Assembly (NCBI RefSeq): GCF_947504105.1
Contig: NZ_CANNGP010000017.1
Span: 1 to 64,000 of the forward strand
Origin: an uncultured Tateyamaria sp.
GTDB lineage: Bacteria > Pseudomonadota > Alphaproteobacteria > Rhodobacterales > Rhodobacteraceae
Direction of reading: 5' to 3'
DNA length: 64,000 bases
The notes under the pieces are model-generated. The model was not told the DNA's origin. It was given only the letters and a program-made list of their open reading frames with translations, and did not search any database. The translations under genes were made by a program, and so were the position numbers. How positions within the stretch are numbered: position 1 is the stretch's first letter; each line of letters begins with the position of its first letter. Below are positions 40,059 to 49,045 of this stretch, in pieces.

Positions 40059-40768
40059 GCTGCGGTCAGGTCCAGTTGGGCGAGTGGGCTGGTGCCGTCC
40101 CATGTGCCGCTGTCGCCAAGGATGGCGAAACGGGCGTAAAGCTCTTCGCGAAACCATGCGCCATCGCGGACGGCCCGGATTGCTTCGGCGTGGGGGCCGT
40201 TTGTGCGTGCGAATTGGGCCATTTCCTGCGGCCCGGGCCAGATCGAGAACGTGACCTGGTGGAGCATGGGGACTTCGCCGATCCCGATCTTGAAGACTAC
40301 GTTGGGGTCGCTGCCGATCATGGCGGAGATGTCAGGGACGCGGCCCCAGAATTTGGTAAGGATACCGGGTTTGATCGTGGCGCGTGTGAGGGCGGCCAGT
40401 GGCCCGGTTTTAGGCTCTGATACAGGGGAAAACGGCATTCGGCCGCTCCAGGCGCCGCGGGCGGAGGTGGGGGCCAGAAAGACGGTCCAATCTTCGGAGG
40501 CACGGGCGCGGTAGCGTTGGAAAATGCGGGTATGTGCCACGCGTTGCCGCGCCGTGTCTTCGTCCGGCCAGGTGCAGAGGATGGCATAGACGGCAGTGTT
40601 GGGCACAGGCGTGAACCCTTCGCCCGTGCCGGAGCCGCAGAGTTTCCAGAACCCGAGATCGGGGACGCGCGACATGGCCAGACGGGCGCCGCCCATCATG
40701 GTCAGCGCCCATGCCCGGTCGCGCCACCGCGGAAAACGGAAGAAGGATATGGTTGTTGTCTGGTCCAT
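40055..40768 (-). CDS. crtA: Spheroidene monooxygenase
   Basis: About 237 residues. Introduces the keto group converting spheroidene to spheroidenone in the presence of oxygen, the typical pink-red pigment of aerobic Rhodobacterales. Seen: [49 protein letters not shown]. The family start fits ATG 40768, but an ATG at 40801 with AGG in front is also possible. First gene of crtA-bchI-bchD-bchO, divergent from crtI, with one PpsR site between. Confidence 0.93.
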   Translation of the reverse strand: MDQTTTISFFRFPRWRDRAWALTMMGGARLAMSRVPDLGFWKLCGSGTGEGFTPVPNTAVYAILCTWPDEDTARQRVAHTRIFQRYRARASEDWTVFLAPTSARGAWSGRMPFSPVSEPKTGPLAALTRATIKPGILTKFWGRVPDISAMIGSDPNVVFKIGIGEVPMLHQVTFSIWPGPQEMAQFARTNGPHAEAIRAVRDGAWFREELYARFAILGDSGTWDGTSPLAQLDLTAA

Positions 40769-40828
40769 CAATTCGCACTGGCAGCGTGCCCATTGGCACA
40801 TGATTTAGCCTATCGGTGGAAAAGAAAT

Positions 40829-40846
40829 TGTCAACTAAACTAGACA
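40829..40846. promoter_or_regulatory. PpsR/CrtJ operator between crtA and crtI
   Basis: TGTCAACTAAACTAGACA, exact TGT-N12-ACA, in the short divergent crtA-crtI region 20 bases before the crtI ATG. Expected to control both operons. Confidence 0.85.
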
Positions 40847-40865
40847 CTCGTATTGTTTTGAAGAG

Positions 40866-42392
40866 ATGACACGCCTTGATCCCATCGAATCGAAGACCCG
40901 TGCGGGCAACCGCGCCATCGTCATTGGTGCGGGCTTGGGTGGGTTGGCTGCTGCCATGCGCCTTGGAGCCAAGGGCTATGCCGTCACTGTCGTTGACAAG
41001 CTGGATGTGCCGGGGGGCCGTGGATCGGCGATTTGGCAGGACGGGCATCGCTTTGATCTGGGCCCCACCATTGTGACCGTGCCGCAGCTTTATCGTGAGT
41101 TGTGGGCCGCGTGTGGTCGGCGGTTCGACGACGATGTGGATCTGCGGTCTTTGGACCCATTCTATGAAATCCGCTGGCCGGATGGCACCAAGTTCGTGGC
41201 CCAGCACGACACCGATGCCATGCGGGAAGAGGTGGCCAAGATAGAGCCGCGCGATGTGGCTGGTTTTGACGCCTTTTTGCGCGACAGTGCCAAGCGGTAC
41301 TGGTTTGGCTTCGAGGATCTGGGCCGGCGGTCCATGCACCAGCTTTGGGATTTGGTGAAGGTGCTGCCCACCTTCGGGATGCTGCGGGCTGATCGCTCTG
41401 TCTATGCCCATGCGGCGCACCGGTTCCGCAATGAAAAGCTGCGCATGGCGTTTTCGTTTCACCCGCTCTTTATCGGCGGCGATCCGACCCATGTGACCAG
41501 CATGTATATTCTGGTGAGCTATCTCGAGAAGGAATTTGGCGTGCATTACGCCATGGGTGGGTTGGCCGGGATGGCCCGGAAGATGGCCGATGTGATCGAG
41601 GATCAGGGCGGTACGCTGCTGATGGACACTGTGGTTGACGAAATTGTTGTCGACAACGGTCGTGTGCGTGGGGTGCGGTTGGAGTCGGGGCTGGAGCTGG
41701 GCGCTGATGTGGTCGTATCCAACGCCGATGCCGGTCACACCTATGATCGGTTGATGCGGCAGGTGCCCAAGAAGCGTTGGACGCCCGCTAAGTTGAAGCG
41801 CACGCGCTATTCGATGAGCCTGTTTGTCTGGTATTTCGGGACCAAGGGCACGCGGGGGCAGTGGGGTGATGTGGGTCATCACACGATCCTGAATGGGCCG
41901 CGTTATACTGGCTTGCTGAGAGATATTTTTATCAAGGGCACGTTGTCGGAGGACATGAGCCTGTATGTGCATCGTCCGTCTGTCACCGATCCGTCCGTCG
42001 CGCCGGAGGGGGATGATACGTTCTATGTACTGTCGCCGGTTCCGCATCTGGGTCATGGCGGTGTAGATTGGGCGACGGAGGCGGAGGCCTACAAGGCCAA
42101 GGTTTTGGCTGTGCTCGAAGATCAGCTTTTGCCCGGGTTAGGATCGAAAATCATCACCGAACAGGTTTTCACGCCCGAGACCTTCCGCGATCGGTATCTG
42201 TCGCCGCATGGGGCGGGTTTCTCGATCGAACCGCGGATTTTACAGTCAGCCTGGTTCCGGCCTCACAATGTGAGTGAAGAGGCCGAGGGGCTGTACCTGG
42301 TGGGTGCGGGGACCCACCCCGGCGCGGGTGTGCCGGGGGTGATTTCAACGGCGGAGGTTCTGGCGCAGTTGGTGCCGGATGCGGTGACATGA
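40866..42392 (+). CDS. crtI: Phytoene desaturase (neurosporene-forming)
   Basis: 508 residues. FAD-dependent desaturation of phytoene. N-terminal dinucleotide motif IVIGAGLGGLAAAMRLGAKG and DVPGGRGSAIWQDGHRFDLGP; FSFHPLFIGGDPTHVTSMY; C-terminal carotene desaturase motif LVGAGTHPGAGVPGVI. Product (neurosporene or lycopene) cannot be told from sequence by eye, but the crtC/crtD/crtA set suggests the spheroidene route. ATGA overlap with crtB. Confidence 0.96.
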   Translation: MTRLDPIESKTRAGNRAIVIGAGLGGLAAAMRLGAKGYAVTVVDKLDVPGGRGSAIWQDGHRFDLGPTIVTVPQLYRELWAACGRRFDDDVDLRSLDPFYEIRWPDGTKFVAQHDTDAMREEVAKIEPRDVAGFDAFLRDSAKRYWFGFEDLGRRSMHQLWDLVKVLPTFGMLRADRSVYAHAAHRFRNEKLRMAFSFHPLFIGGDPTHVTSMYILVSYLEKEFGVHYAMGGLAGMARKMADVIEDQGGTLLMDTVVDEIVVDNGRVRGVRLESGLELGADVVVSNADAGHTYDRLMRQVPKKRWTPAKLKRTRYSMSLFVWYFGTKGTRGQWGDVGHHTILNGPRYTGLLRDIFIKGTLSEDMSLYVHRPSVTDPSVAPEGDDTFYVLSPVPHLGHGGVDWATEAEAYKAKVLAVLEDQLLPGLGSKIITEQVFTPETFRDRYLSPHGAGFSIEPRILQSAWFRPHNVSEEAEGLYLVGAGTHPGAGVPGVISTAEVLAQLVPDAVT

Positions 42393-43423
42393 TCGATCCA
42401 CGTGACCTTGAGGCTTGTACCGAGGCGATCCGCCATGGGTCGCTGTCGTTTCACGCGGCATCGAAGCTGTTGCCCACGCGGGTGCGCGACCCGGCGCTGG
42501 CGCTTTATGCGTTCTGCCGGTTGGCGGATGACGAGGTGGACCTGAAGGCCGAGAAGGTGGAGGCCGTGCTGCGCCTGCGGGATCGGCTGGATCTGGTTTA
42601 TGCCGGAAGACCGAAAGACGCGGCGCCGGACCGGGCCTTTGCCGCTGTTGTGGAGCAGTTCGAGATGCCGCGTGCCTTGCCGGATGCGCTGCTTGAGGGA
42701 CTGGCATGGGATGCGGATGCGCGGACCTACGCGTCGCTGTCCGGCGTGAAAGACTATTCGGCGCGGGTGGCGTCTGCGGTGGGCGCGATGATGTGCGTGC
42801 TGATGGGTGCGCGCGATGCGGATGCGCTGGCGCGGGCTTGTGATCTGGGCGTGGCCATGCAGCTGACGAATATTGCCCGCGACGTGGGCGAAGACGCGCT
42901 GGAGCGCCGTTTGTACCTGCCGACAGAGTGGCTGGAAGAGGCGGGGATGACGCCCGAGGGCTTCTTTGCCGACCCGCGCCCGACCAAGGCGGTGCGGGCG
43001 ATGGTCAAGCGGTTGGTGATGGAGGCGAACAGGCTCTATTACAGGTCAGAAGCGGGGATTGCCGCGCTGCCGCGCGGGTGCCGTCCGGGGATTTATGCGG
43101 CGCGGTTCATCTATGCGGGCATCGGTGGGCGGCTGACGGGGATGGGGTATGACAGCATCTCCGCTCGGGCGCGGACATCGAAGGCACAGAAGCTGGGGTG
43201 GCTGGCGCAATCGGTGGCGCTGAGCGGGACCAGCATGGTCATGCCGCAATCGGCCGTCCTTTATGCCAAGCCGCTGCCCGAGGTGCAGTTTCTGGTCGAT
43301 GCTGCCGCCACCGGGGCGCGGCCTAGCCGCAGTGACAGTCTGTTCGAAGCGCTGGCCTCGCTGGAAGCCAAGCGACAGGCGGATCGGGCAAGCTTGATCG
43401 GGACCCGCGCACGGGTTACGTGA
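42389..43423 (+). CDS. crtB: Phytoene synthase
   Basis: 344 residues. Joins two geranylgeranyl diphosphates to phytoene. Asp-rich motifs YAFCRLADDEVD and LTNIARDVGEDALERRLYLP, and AARFIYAGIGGRL are diagnostic. ATGA overlap with crtI; its stop overlaps the GTG start of tspO. Confidence 0.96.
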   Translation: MIDPRDLEACTEAIRHGSLSFHAASKLLPTRVRDPALALYAFCRLADDEVDLKAEKVEAVLRLRDRLDLVYAGRPKDAAPDRAFAAVVEQFEMPRALPDALLEGLAWDADARTYASLSGVKDYSARVASAVGAMMCVLMGARDADALARACDLGVAMQLTNIARDVGEDALERRLYLPTEWLEEAGMTPEGFFADPRPTKAVRAMVKRLVMEANRLYYRSEAGIAALPRGCRPGIYAARFIYAGIGGRLTGMGYDSISARARTSKAQKLGWLAQSVALSGTSMVMPQSAVLYAKPLPEVQFLVDAAATGARPSRSDSLFEALASLEAKRQADRASLIGTRARVT

Positions 43424-43911
43424 CCCTCATGTTCTGGCTTTTGTTCTGCATCTTCTTCGCCGCCTGTCTTGGCGCGGGCGTAACCGGTGGGTTGTTCCCG
43501 CCGGGCCCATGGTACCGCGCGCTGAACAAGCCAAGCTGGACCCCGCCCGACTGGGTGTTCCCGGTGACGTGGATTGTGCTGTACGTCTGCATGGCGGTGG
43601 CCGGTGCCCGGGCCGCGATGGCAGAGGGCAACGGGGTCGCCATGGCGTTCTGGGCGATGCAGATCGCGTTCAACGGGCTGTGGACGCCGGTGTTCTTTGG
43701 TTTGCGAAATATCCGGTTGGGCATGGCGATTATCGGGGTGCTGTGGGTGACGGTGCTGAGTGCGATGCTGGCGCTGTGGCAGGTCGATACGCTCGCGGGG
43801 GTGCTGTTCGTGCCGTATCTGGCTTGGGTCACGATTGCGGGGGGATTGAACGCCGAGGTGTGGCGGTTGAACCGGGATGAGGCGGCTAAGGGGTCTGTGC
43901 AGGCGGGGTGA
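43420..43911 (+). CDS. tspO: TspO/MBR-family tryptophan-rich sensory protein
   Basis: 163 residues if the GTG at 43420 (GTGA overlap with crtB) is used; an ATG at 43429 is an alternative. Outer-membrane protein with five helices that in Rhodobacter affects pigment gene expression, probably through porphyrin handling. Signature WYRALNKPSWTPPDWVFPVTW region, FNGLWTPVFFGLRNI, and the helix ending PYLAWVTIAGGLNAEVWRLN. Last gene of crtI-crtB-tspO. Confidence 0.93.
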   Translation: MTLMFWLLFCIFFAACLGAGVTGGLFPPGPWYRALNKPSWTPPDWVFPVTWIVLYVCMAVAGARAAMAEGNGVAMAFWAMQIAFNGLWTPVFFGLRNIRLGMAIIGVLWVTVLSAMLALWQVDTLAGVLFVPYLAWVTIAGGLNAEVWRLNRDEAAKGSVQAG

Positions 43912-44181
43912 GGGGGCTTTCGCCAGACCAGCTGCCCGTATTTTCGACGCGCTGACAGGACCGGAACAAGCCGAAGGCGCCGGTCCAACACAAGCCCGTT
44001 CCGGCGGGCTGGTGTTTTGGTGTCTGTGCCGGACAGAATTTTTGTGGGATGTGTTTGGCGGCTATTAAGCGCTGCCGAATGTATGGTGCGACACCGGCCC
44101 ACGGGCTTGCGTTGGACCGGCTTGAGAGCGAGATGCGGGACTTTGCTGCCGTTCGCGCACGGAGGGCGCAGGTCCGGTTAG

Positions 44182-44652
44182 CTAGTTTAAATCTCGTTCG
44201 ACCGTCATGGTAACAGGCAGAAAGCCATGACGTTCGAGAAGCCTTGCTGATGCTTGATTGAAAACTGCATGAGATGCCCGCACTGCCGACGCCCCTTTTT
44301 CGAGTGCACGCCTGATCATCTCTTCCATGAGTTTGTCAGCGATACCTTGTCTTCTATGCTGCTCATGTACGGCTATTTCGTTAAGCATAGCAATGCGACG
44401 TGGTACGAGGATGCCGCCGGAGGAAACGTCTGAAATGACGGCCAAGAGATAACCTGAAACCGTGCCATCCTGCACATGACAAAGGGCGATTGCGCCGGGA
44501 TGAGACATCTGCGTTTCGATGATACCCAATAGGTCTGAATCCTCATCAACACTGCGGTAAATACACGGATATTGAGAGGCATGAGCGTCTTGTGTTGACC
44601 TAAGTAAATCGCAGACAGGCCGCAAATCCTCACAACTAAGATCTCTTATCAC
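44182..44652 (-). CDS. GNAT-family N-acetyltransferase
   Basis: 156 residues. Acetyl-CoA-dependent acetyltransferase of unknown substrate. Seen: N-terminal MIRDLSCEDLRPVCDLL, strand IAMLNEIAVHEQHRRQGIADKL with the acetyl-CoA loop (HRRQGIA), and the C-terminal NQASARLLERHGFLPV. The gene is AT-richer than its PGC neighbours and interrupts the usual tspO-crtC proximity, so it looks like an insertion. Confidence 0.85.
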   Translation of the reverse strand: MIRDLSCEDLRPVCDLLRSTQDAHASQYPCIYRSVDEDSDLLGIIETQMSHPGAIALCHVQDGTVSGYLLAVISDVSSGGILVPRRIAMLNEIAVHEQHRRQGIADKLMEEMIRRALEKGASAVRASHAVFNQASARLLERHGFLPVTMTVERDLN

Positions 44653-44884
44653 TCTGCATCCTCGGTATATTCACAACTTTGGTGAACCAGACATTCATGC
44701 AAGACGCAGCATCGGTCAACATGGACTCATTTGCGACCTCGAAACGCGCGCGGCATCAGCGGTAGCCCTGGCTTGAATTCACGATCCGGCAGAAATCGAC
44801 CGATACGCGTCTAAGTTGTTGAGTGAGACATGTCTGGCTGTTAACCAGCGAAACTGGAAACCCTGATTCAGGAGAGATTCAGAT

Positions 44885-44938
44885 ATGATCAATTGTCAGA
44901 CCCCAATGCTTCGCGCGCCAGGCGCAGTAGCCCGTTAA
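44885..44938 (+). CDS. 17-residue leader peptide candidate
   Basis: ATG to TAA gives MINCQTPMLRAPGAVAR. A good ribosome binding site (AGGAGAG, 8 bases upstream) precedes it. GTCAGACC inside the ORF pairs with GGTCTGAC just after it, and a terminator hairpin follows, the usual order of a transcription attenuator. No run of one amino acid is seen, so what would be sensed is unclear. It could be a chance ORF in a small RNA. Confidence 0.35.
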   Translation: MINCQTPMLRAPGAVAR

Positions 44939-44963
44939 CGCGGTCTGACAGGTTTCCGATCTG

Positions 44964-44989
44964 AAGGCCGCCTCATGAGCGGCCTTTTT
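44964..44989 (+). terminator. Rho-independent terminator
   Basis: AAGGCCGC-CTCATGA-GCGGCCTT stem-loop followed directly by a run of Ts, a classical plus-strand terminator, 48 bases before the DUF1127-like gene. Confidence 0.85.
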
Positions 44990-45036
44990 AGTGTTTTTAC
45001 TCATGTGGCGGCTTTCCATCATCAATGGAGAGAACA

Positions 45037-45240
45037 ATGCCAAGCTTATCCCTTTACATCCCACTCAGCCGGTCGCGCGGCCTATTGCTGCGCCTTGCGG
45101 CCGTTTTGGCCCGCCGCCCCCACAAAGCGCGTTCTGTTCCGCGCGGGCCCGTGGAGTTGCCGGATTATCTAAAGAATGACGTCGGCCTCCCTGCAGAGAT
45201 TGAACGCCCGCCGCCTCTTCACCATAGGCCGCCTTTTTAA
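45037..45240 (+). CDS. Small DUF1127-like protein
   Basis: 67 residues, Arg-rich. Starts MPSLSLYIPLSR after GGAGAG. The C-terminal part ELPDYLKNDVGLPAE matches the 'LP.hLl.DIGL' ending of DUF1127 proteins, small Arg-rich proteins of alphaproteobacteria that can bind RNA and influence small-RNA-controlled stress responses. Located after a terminator, so it may be conditionally read through. Family call rests on this motif and size only. Confidence 0.55.
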   Translation: MPSLSLYIPLSRSRGLLLRLAAVLARRPHKARSVPRGPVELPDYLKNDVGLPAEIERPPPLHHRPPF

Positions 45241-45657
45241 CCAGCCCCAGGCAAGCGGGTCGGGCGCCATCCTACGAAATAGTGTTCCTTCTATTTCGGG
45301 TGGACAGTGACTTGCCCACCCGAAATTCTCAAACTGGGACCGGTCGCCAAGGCCAGGTTGATGTATCGAAGGCGACATTCGTGCTGGGTGCTGCATTGGT
45401 CATACAGGGCTCAAAGCTGCCGTTCACCTAACTATCCGGCACGGAATAGAGGAGGCCCCTGGCCGCCGCCGTGCCATCGTCTGACCGCCCCCGGTCAGGC
45501 GATTGGGCTGGCCTTTGTGGTTGTAGGCCTGTCGCGCCATGGTTGCTTCCATAAAGTGCCCGGAAACGTGTGGTGGGTTGCCTCCCCGCGGTCAGGCGAT
45601 GGCACTGCGGGGTGTTTTTCGGGGTCCGTAGGGTGAGCGTTTGTCGCGCACCGTGCC
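45241..45657. other. Intergenic stretch between the DUF1127-like gene and crtC
   Basis: 417 bases. The only structure I see is a perfect hairpin CGAAATAG-TGTTCCTT-CTATTTCG (45275-45298). No gene or clear terminator for crtC was found. Confidence 0.5.
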
Positions 45658-46593
45658 TCAGGTGAAGGTCCATTTGCTGCGCCTTGGCACGCGGACGGCG
45701 AGCATGGGTTTGATCAGGGGCGAGCGGAAGCGGGTGAGGTCGAGCGCTTCGTGCACGCCTGTGGTCCGTTCGCCGTTCAGTGTCGTTTCCACGGCCGAGC
45801 GGGAGTAGAACGGCGCGTCGAGCATGTTTTGCACTTGGCGGGCTTTGGCGCCTGCGTCTCCGCGCGTTTCGCGTTTGACCGCCCAGAGCGAGCGGCGGAT
45901 GGGGGCTTTGGGCGGGAGTGGGATGCTGGTGGCTTTGCCCGTTTCGTCGAAATGGAAGCCTGCGGCGAGTTCTGAGCCGTCGAGCCGTGTGGCGTCGTAA
46001 AAGCAGGTGGCGCCGTCCCCGGTCGGGTAGCGACCCCAGGTCCAGTACGAAAAGTCTTCTTCCAGTGCGCGTGTGCCGAAATTGGCGTCGAAGTAGCCTT
46101 CGCCCGACCACTGCCAGCCGGGGCGGTCGATGTCGACTTCGATGCGGCTGCGTGGGGCGAAGGGGCGCCAGACGTGGCTGCTGTCGTCCGTGAGGGCGAG
46201 CTCGACATTGGTGAGCGCCGAGGGGATGACTCGGATTTGTCCCTTGATCCGCGAGATCAGCGGGGGAGATGAGATTTCGTCGATGTCGATCACGAGCGTG
46301 TCGTTTTCCCATCGCATCATTGAGGGGCCGACTTCGAACCTTGAGGCCGTTTGCCGGAGCGCGGAGGTGCCCCGGTCTGTCATCGTGAATCGGCCGCCTT
46401 TGCCATAGGTGGCGACGTTGATGCAGACGTGGTTTTGCGGGTTCTTGCGCCCGGACCAGCGGTACCAGGGTGAGAACACCGAGCCTATGAAGCCGATGAC
46501 CGAGACGGCGCGGGTGCCGCAATCGCTTAAGCCGTCGACATACCACCACGCATAGCCGTTTGGCCCAACCTCGACGTTGAAATTTGGTCGCTC
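45658..46593 (-). CDS. crtC: Hydroxyneurosporene synthase (carotenoid 1,2-hydratase)
   Basis: About 311 residues. Adds water to the 1,2 double bond of neurosporene-type carotenoids. Family text starts at FNVEVGPNGYAWWYVDG and continues VIGFIGSVFSPWYRWSGRKN, CINVATYGKGGRFTMTDRG, SSHVWRPFAPRSRIEVD, GEGYFDANFG. No in-frame ATG, GTG or TTG exists between the ATG at 46875 (deep inside crtD) and the GTG at 46479 (VFSPWYRW). The conserved N-terminal part thus lacks a normal start. It overlaps the 3' end of crtD by about 65 bases. Start unresolved; coordinates follow homology. Confidence 0.85.
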   Translation of the reverse strand, partial: ERPNFNVEVGPNGYAWWYVDGLSDCGTRAVSVIGFIGSVFSPWYRWSGRKNPQNHVCINVATYGKGGRFTMTDRGTSALRQTASRFEVGPSMMRWENDTLVIDIDEISSPPLISRIKGQIRVIPSALTNVELALTDDSSHVWRPFAPRSRIEVDIDRPGWQWSGEGYFDANFGTRALEEDFSYWTWGRYPTGDGATCFYDATRLDGSELAAGFHFDETGKATSIPLPPKAPIRRSLWAVKRETRGDAGAKARQVQNMLDAPFYSRSAVETTLNGERTTGVHEALDLTRFRSPLIKPMLAVRVPRRSKWTFT

Positions 46594-48065
46594 AAGATCG
46601 CATCGACCGCGTGCCGAGCGGAGAGGGTGGCCATGGGCACACCCGCCCCCGGGTGTGTCCCGCCCCCCGCGAGGTAGAGGTTCGGGATCTGCGTTCGGGC
46701 CGTGGGGCGTTGCAGGGCGGCTGTCAGCCCGTGCGGCGTCTGACCGTAAAGTGCGCCGCGCGTGGCCGGGAACATCTGCCCGAACGCTTGGGGCGTCGTT
46801 ATCGTTGTCGTATCCGGGGTCGGGCTGAAGCTGATCCCGTGCTGCACCATCTGGTGCGTGATCTGATGAAGCCATGGCGAGAGGTCCTCGGGCTGGGTGT
46901 CCGCTGTTGCGGGGGCGTTTGTAATGATCTCGAACCGTTCGAGCTGGGGCGCGTTGGTTCCCTGGCCGCGGTCGAGAGCGCAGATGTAGAAGCTGGGGTT
47001 TTGGGGCACGCGCCCGGCCATGAGGTCGCGGAATTCGGCCTGCGCGTCTTCGGCGAAGAAGACGTTGTGGTGGGCGAGGTCTGGTCCGTGCGGTGTGGCG
47101 GCGAAGCTGAGCACGCGGGCGGAGAAGCTGCGTTTGGCCCTGGCCGTTTGTGGGGCGATCTGCGCGGTGTCGGGTCCGAGTGCGCCCGTGGCTAGCGCCC
47201 TTGGGTCGCCCGCATGTACCAGCACGTCGCAGGGCAGGCGGGTTCCGTCCAGCAACTGGACGGCAATCGCCCGCCCGTTCCGGACTTCGATCCGGTCCAC
47301 ATGCGCGTTTGTCACGGTGTCGACGCCGTTGGTGTCCAGCACATGGAGCAGTGCCTGCGTCAGCCTATGCATCCCGCCCTTGACCACCCAGACCCCGTTG
47401 GCCTCGGCCTGCCAGATCAGCGACAGGATGGCAGGGGCATGGGTGGGGCTGCCGCCGACATAGGTGGCGTAGCGGCCAAAGAGTTGCCGCAGCCTTGGGT
47501 CGCGGAAGCTGCGTTTGAGCAGAGTTTTGAGTGTCGACAGTGGGGCCATGGCCGGGATGAGGTAGGGCTGTTTCAGCACGTGTTTGGTGAGGGCGCCGAG
47601 TTTGGGCTCGGGGGCCTGCATCATGGGCGCGTCGAAGGCCGTGAAGAGCTGGCGCGTGCGTTTGGTGAATTTGAGGAAGTCTGCAACTGCATCGTTGCCG
47701 CCAAAGCTGCGGAGCGCGCCGATGTTGCGCTCTTCGTCCGCATAGAGACTGAGTGTGCTGCCGTCCGGCCAGAAGTGGCGGGCCAGTTCGTTCTGTTTGA
47801 TCAGCTTCACATGGTCTTCGAGCGTTGTGCCCAGTTGCGCAAAGAGGTCGTCGAAGACGTGCCGCATCGTCAGCACGGTGGGGCCTGCGTCGATGGGGCC
47901 TGCCTTGGAAGGGACCGCGCGGATTTTGCCACCGACGGCCGCGTGCCGTTCCAGCAGTGTCACCGCAAAGCCCGCCGCCCGCAGCCGGGCCGCGCAGGCA
48001 AGGCCGGCGATGCCCGCGCCGATGATCACGGCGCGTTGCGGGGCGGGGGCTATGACATGGGTCAT
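46527..48065 (-). CDS. crtD: Hydroxyneurosporene desaturase (methoxyneurosporene dehydrogenase)
   Basis: 512 residues. FAD-dependent C-3,4 desaturase of the spheroidene pathway. AVIIGAGIAGLACAARLRAAG, VGGKIRAVPSKAGPIDAGPT, FGRYATYVGGSPTHAPA and the C-terminal YLAGGGTHPGAGVPMATLS. First gene of crtD-crtC, divergent from crtE with two PpsR sites in between. Confidence 0.95.
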   Translation of the reverse strand: MTHVIAPAPQRAVIIGAGIAGLACAARLRAAGFAVTLLERHAAVGGKIRAVPSKAGPIDAGPTVLTMRHVFDDLFAQLGTTLEDHVKLIKQNELARHFWPDGSTLSLYADEERNIGALRSFGGNDAVADFLKFTKRTRQLFTAFDAPMMQAPEPKLGALTKHVLKQPYLIPAMAPLSTLKTLLKRSFRDPRLRQLFGRYATYVGGSPTHAPAILSLIWQAEANGVWVVKGGMHRLTQALLHVLDTNGVDTVTNAHVDRIEVRNGRAIAVQLLDGTRLPCDVLVHAGDPRALATGALGPDTAQIAPQTARAKRSFSARVLSFAATPHGPDLAHHNVFFAEDAQAEFRDLMAGRVPQNPSFYICALDRGQGTNAPQLERFEIITNAPATADTQPEDLSPWLHQITHQMVQHGISFSPTPDTTTITTPQAFGQMFPATRGALYGQTPHGLTAALQRPTARTQIPNLYLAGGGTHPGAGVPMATLSARHAVDAILSDQISTSRLGQTAMRGGMSTA

Positions 48066-48096
48066 CGGGTGGAATGTTGACTCGTGACAGGCAATG

Positions 48097-48114
48097 TGTC
48101 CAGTATGATTTACA
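48097..48114. promoter_or_regulatory. PpsR/CrtJ operator 1 between crtD and crtE
   Basis: TGTCCAGTATGATTTACA, exact TGT-N12-ACA. It ends 6 bases before the second site, a tandem typical of cooperative PpsR binding. Confidence 0.8.
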
Positions 48115-48120
48115 CTTTAG

Positions 48121-48138
48121 TGTACGCTTAAAGTGACA
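48121..48138. promoter_or_regulatory. PpsR/CrtJ operator 2 between crtD and crtE
   Basis: TGTACGCTTAAAGTGACA, exact TGT-N12-ACA, 25 bases before the crtE ATG. Confidence 0.8.
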
Positions 48139-48163
48139 TTTATACCGAAAGGGAGCGACGCGC

Positions 48164-49045
48164 ATGGGCCTGAGCACGCGGATCGAGACGGCGATTGCCG
48201 AGGCTGTGGGTGTAGGGCAGGGGGCTGGACGGGCGACCCCGCCGAAGCTTGCGAGCGCTTTGTATTACGCGACGGCCCCCGGTGGTGCCCGCATCCGCCC
48301 GACCATTCTCATGTCTGTTGCGATGGCCTGCGGTGATGATCGTCCGGCAGTCTCTAACGCGGCGGCATCGGCGCTGGAGATGGTCCATTGCGCGTCCCTC
48401 GTCCATGATGATCTGCCGTGTTTTGACGATGCGGATATGCGCCGCGGCAAGGCGTCGGTGCATCGTGCCTATTCCGAGCCGCTGGCCGTGCTGGCGGGCG
48501 ACAGCCTGATCGTGCTGGCCTTTGAAACCTTGGCCCGCCAGTCGGGGCATGCGCCCGAGCGGGTGGCGCAGTTGATCATGACCCTGGCCCAACGCACCGG
48601 CATGCCCGGTGGCATTTGCGCAGGGCAGGGATGGGAGAGCGAGGATCAGGTGGATCTGAAGGCCTACCATCAGGCCAAGACCGGGGCGCTGTTCATTGCG
48701 GCCACGCAGATGGGCGCCATCGCGGCAGGGCAGGATGCCGAGCCGTGGTTTGAGCTGGGCGACCGGATTGGCGAGGCTTTCCAGGTGGCCGATGACTTGC
48801 GCGATGCGCTGTATGACGAGGCAACCCTTGGCAAGCCTGCGGGTCAAGACGATCTGCATGGGCGCCCGAATGCGGTGGCCTCATTTGGCGTGCAGGGGGC
48901 GATCAGCCGCCTCAAGGATATTCTGGGTGGGGCGATTGCCTCGATCCCGAGTTGCCCGGGCGAGGCGCAGCTCGCCGAGATGGTGCGGATGTATGCGGAG
49001 CGGCTGACGCCTGTTGTGTCTCCATCCCGCGTGCCGGGCGAATGA
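48164..49045 (+). CDS. crtE: Geranylgeranyl diphosphate synthase
   Basis: 293 residues. Makes GGPP for carotenoids and the bacteriochlorophyll tail. First Asp-rich motif [15 protein letters not shown], second [20 protein letters not shown]-like [13 protein letters not shown], and [11 protein letters not shown]. The ATG follows AAAGGGAG. ATGA overlap with crtF. Start of the crtEF-bchCXYZ-puf series. Confidence 0.95.
   Translation: MGLSTRIETAIAEAVGVGQGAGRATPPKLASALYYATAPGGARIRPTILMSVAMACGDDRPAVSNAAASALEMVHCASLVHDDLPCFDDADMRRGKASVHRAYSEPLAVLAGDSLIVLAFETLARQSGHAPERVAQLIMTLAQRTGMPGGICAGQGWESEDQVDLKAYHQAKTGALFIAATQMGAIAAGQDAEPWFELGDRIGEAFQVADDLRDALYDEATLGKPAGQDDLHGRPNAVASFGVQGAISRLKDILGGAIASIPSCPGEAQLAEMVRMYAERLTPVVSPSRVPGE

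Larger units (their letters stand above)
44653..45036. other. Leader/attenuator-like region before a DUF1127-like gene
   Basis: 384 bases without a long gene. The first 230 show nothing recognisable. From 44873 on there is AGGAGAG, a 17-codon ORF, an 8-bp inverted repeat (44895-44902 with 44942-44949) and a terminator hairpin (44964-44989), then the DUF1127-like gene. Confidence 0.5.

Noticed and set aside
40410-42056. 548-residue minus-strand frame opposite crtI and part of crtA
   Set aside because: Shadow; it reads across a divergent promoter and has no recognisable domains.
44879-45064. 61-residue minus-strand frame covering the leader region
   Set aside because: It runs through the terminator hairpin, has no ribosome binding site and no family features.
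45428-46549. 373-residue minus-strand frame overlapping crtC
   Set aside because: Arg/His/Pro-rich shadow in another frame of crtC; crtC homology is clear.
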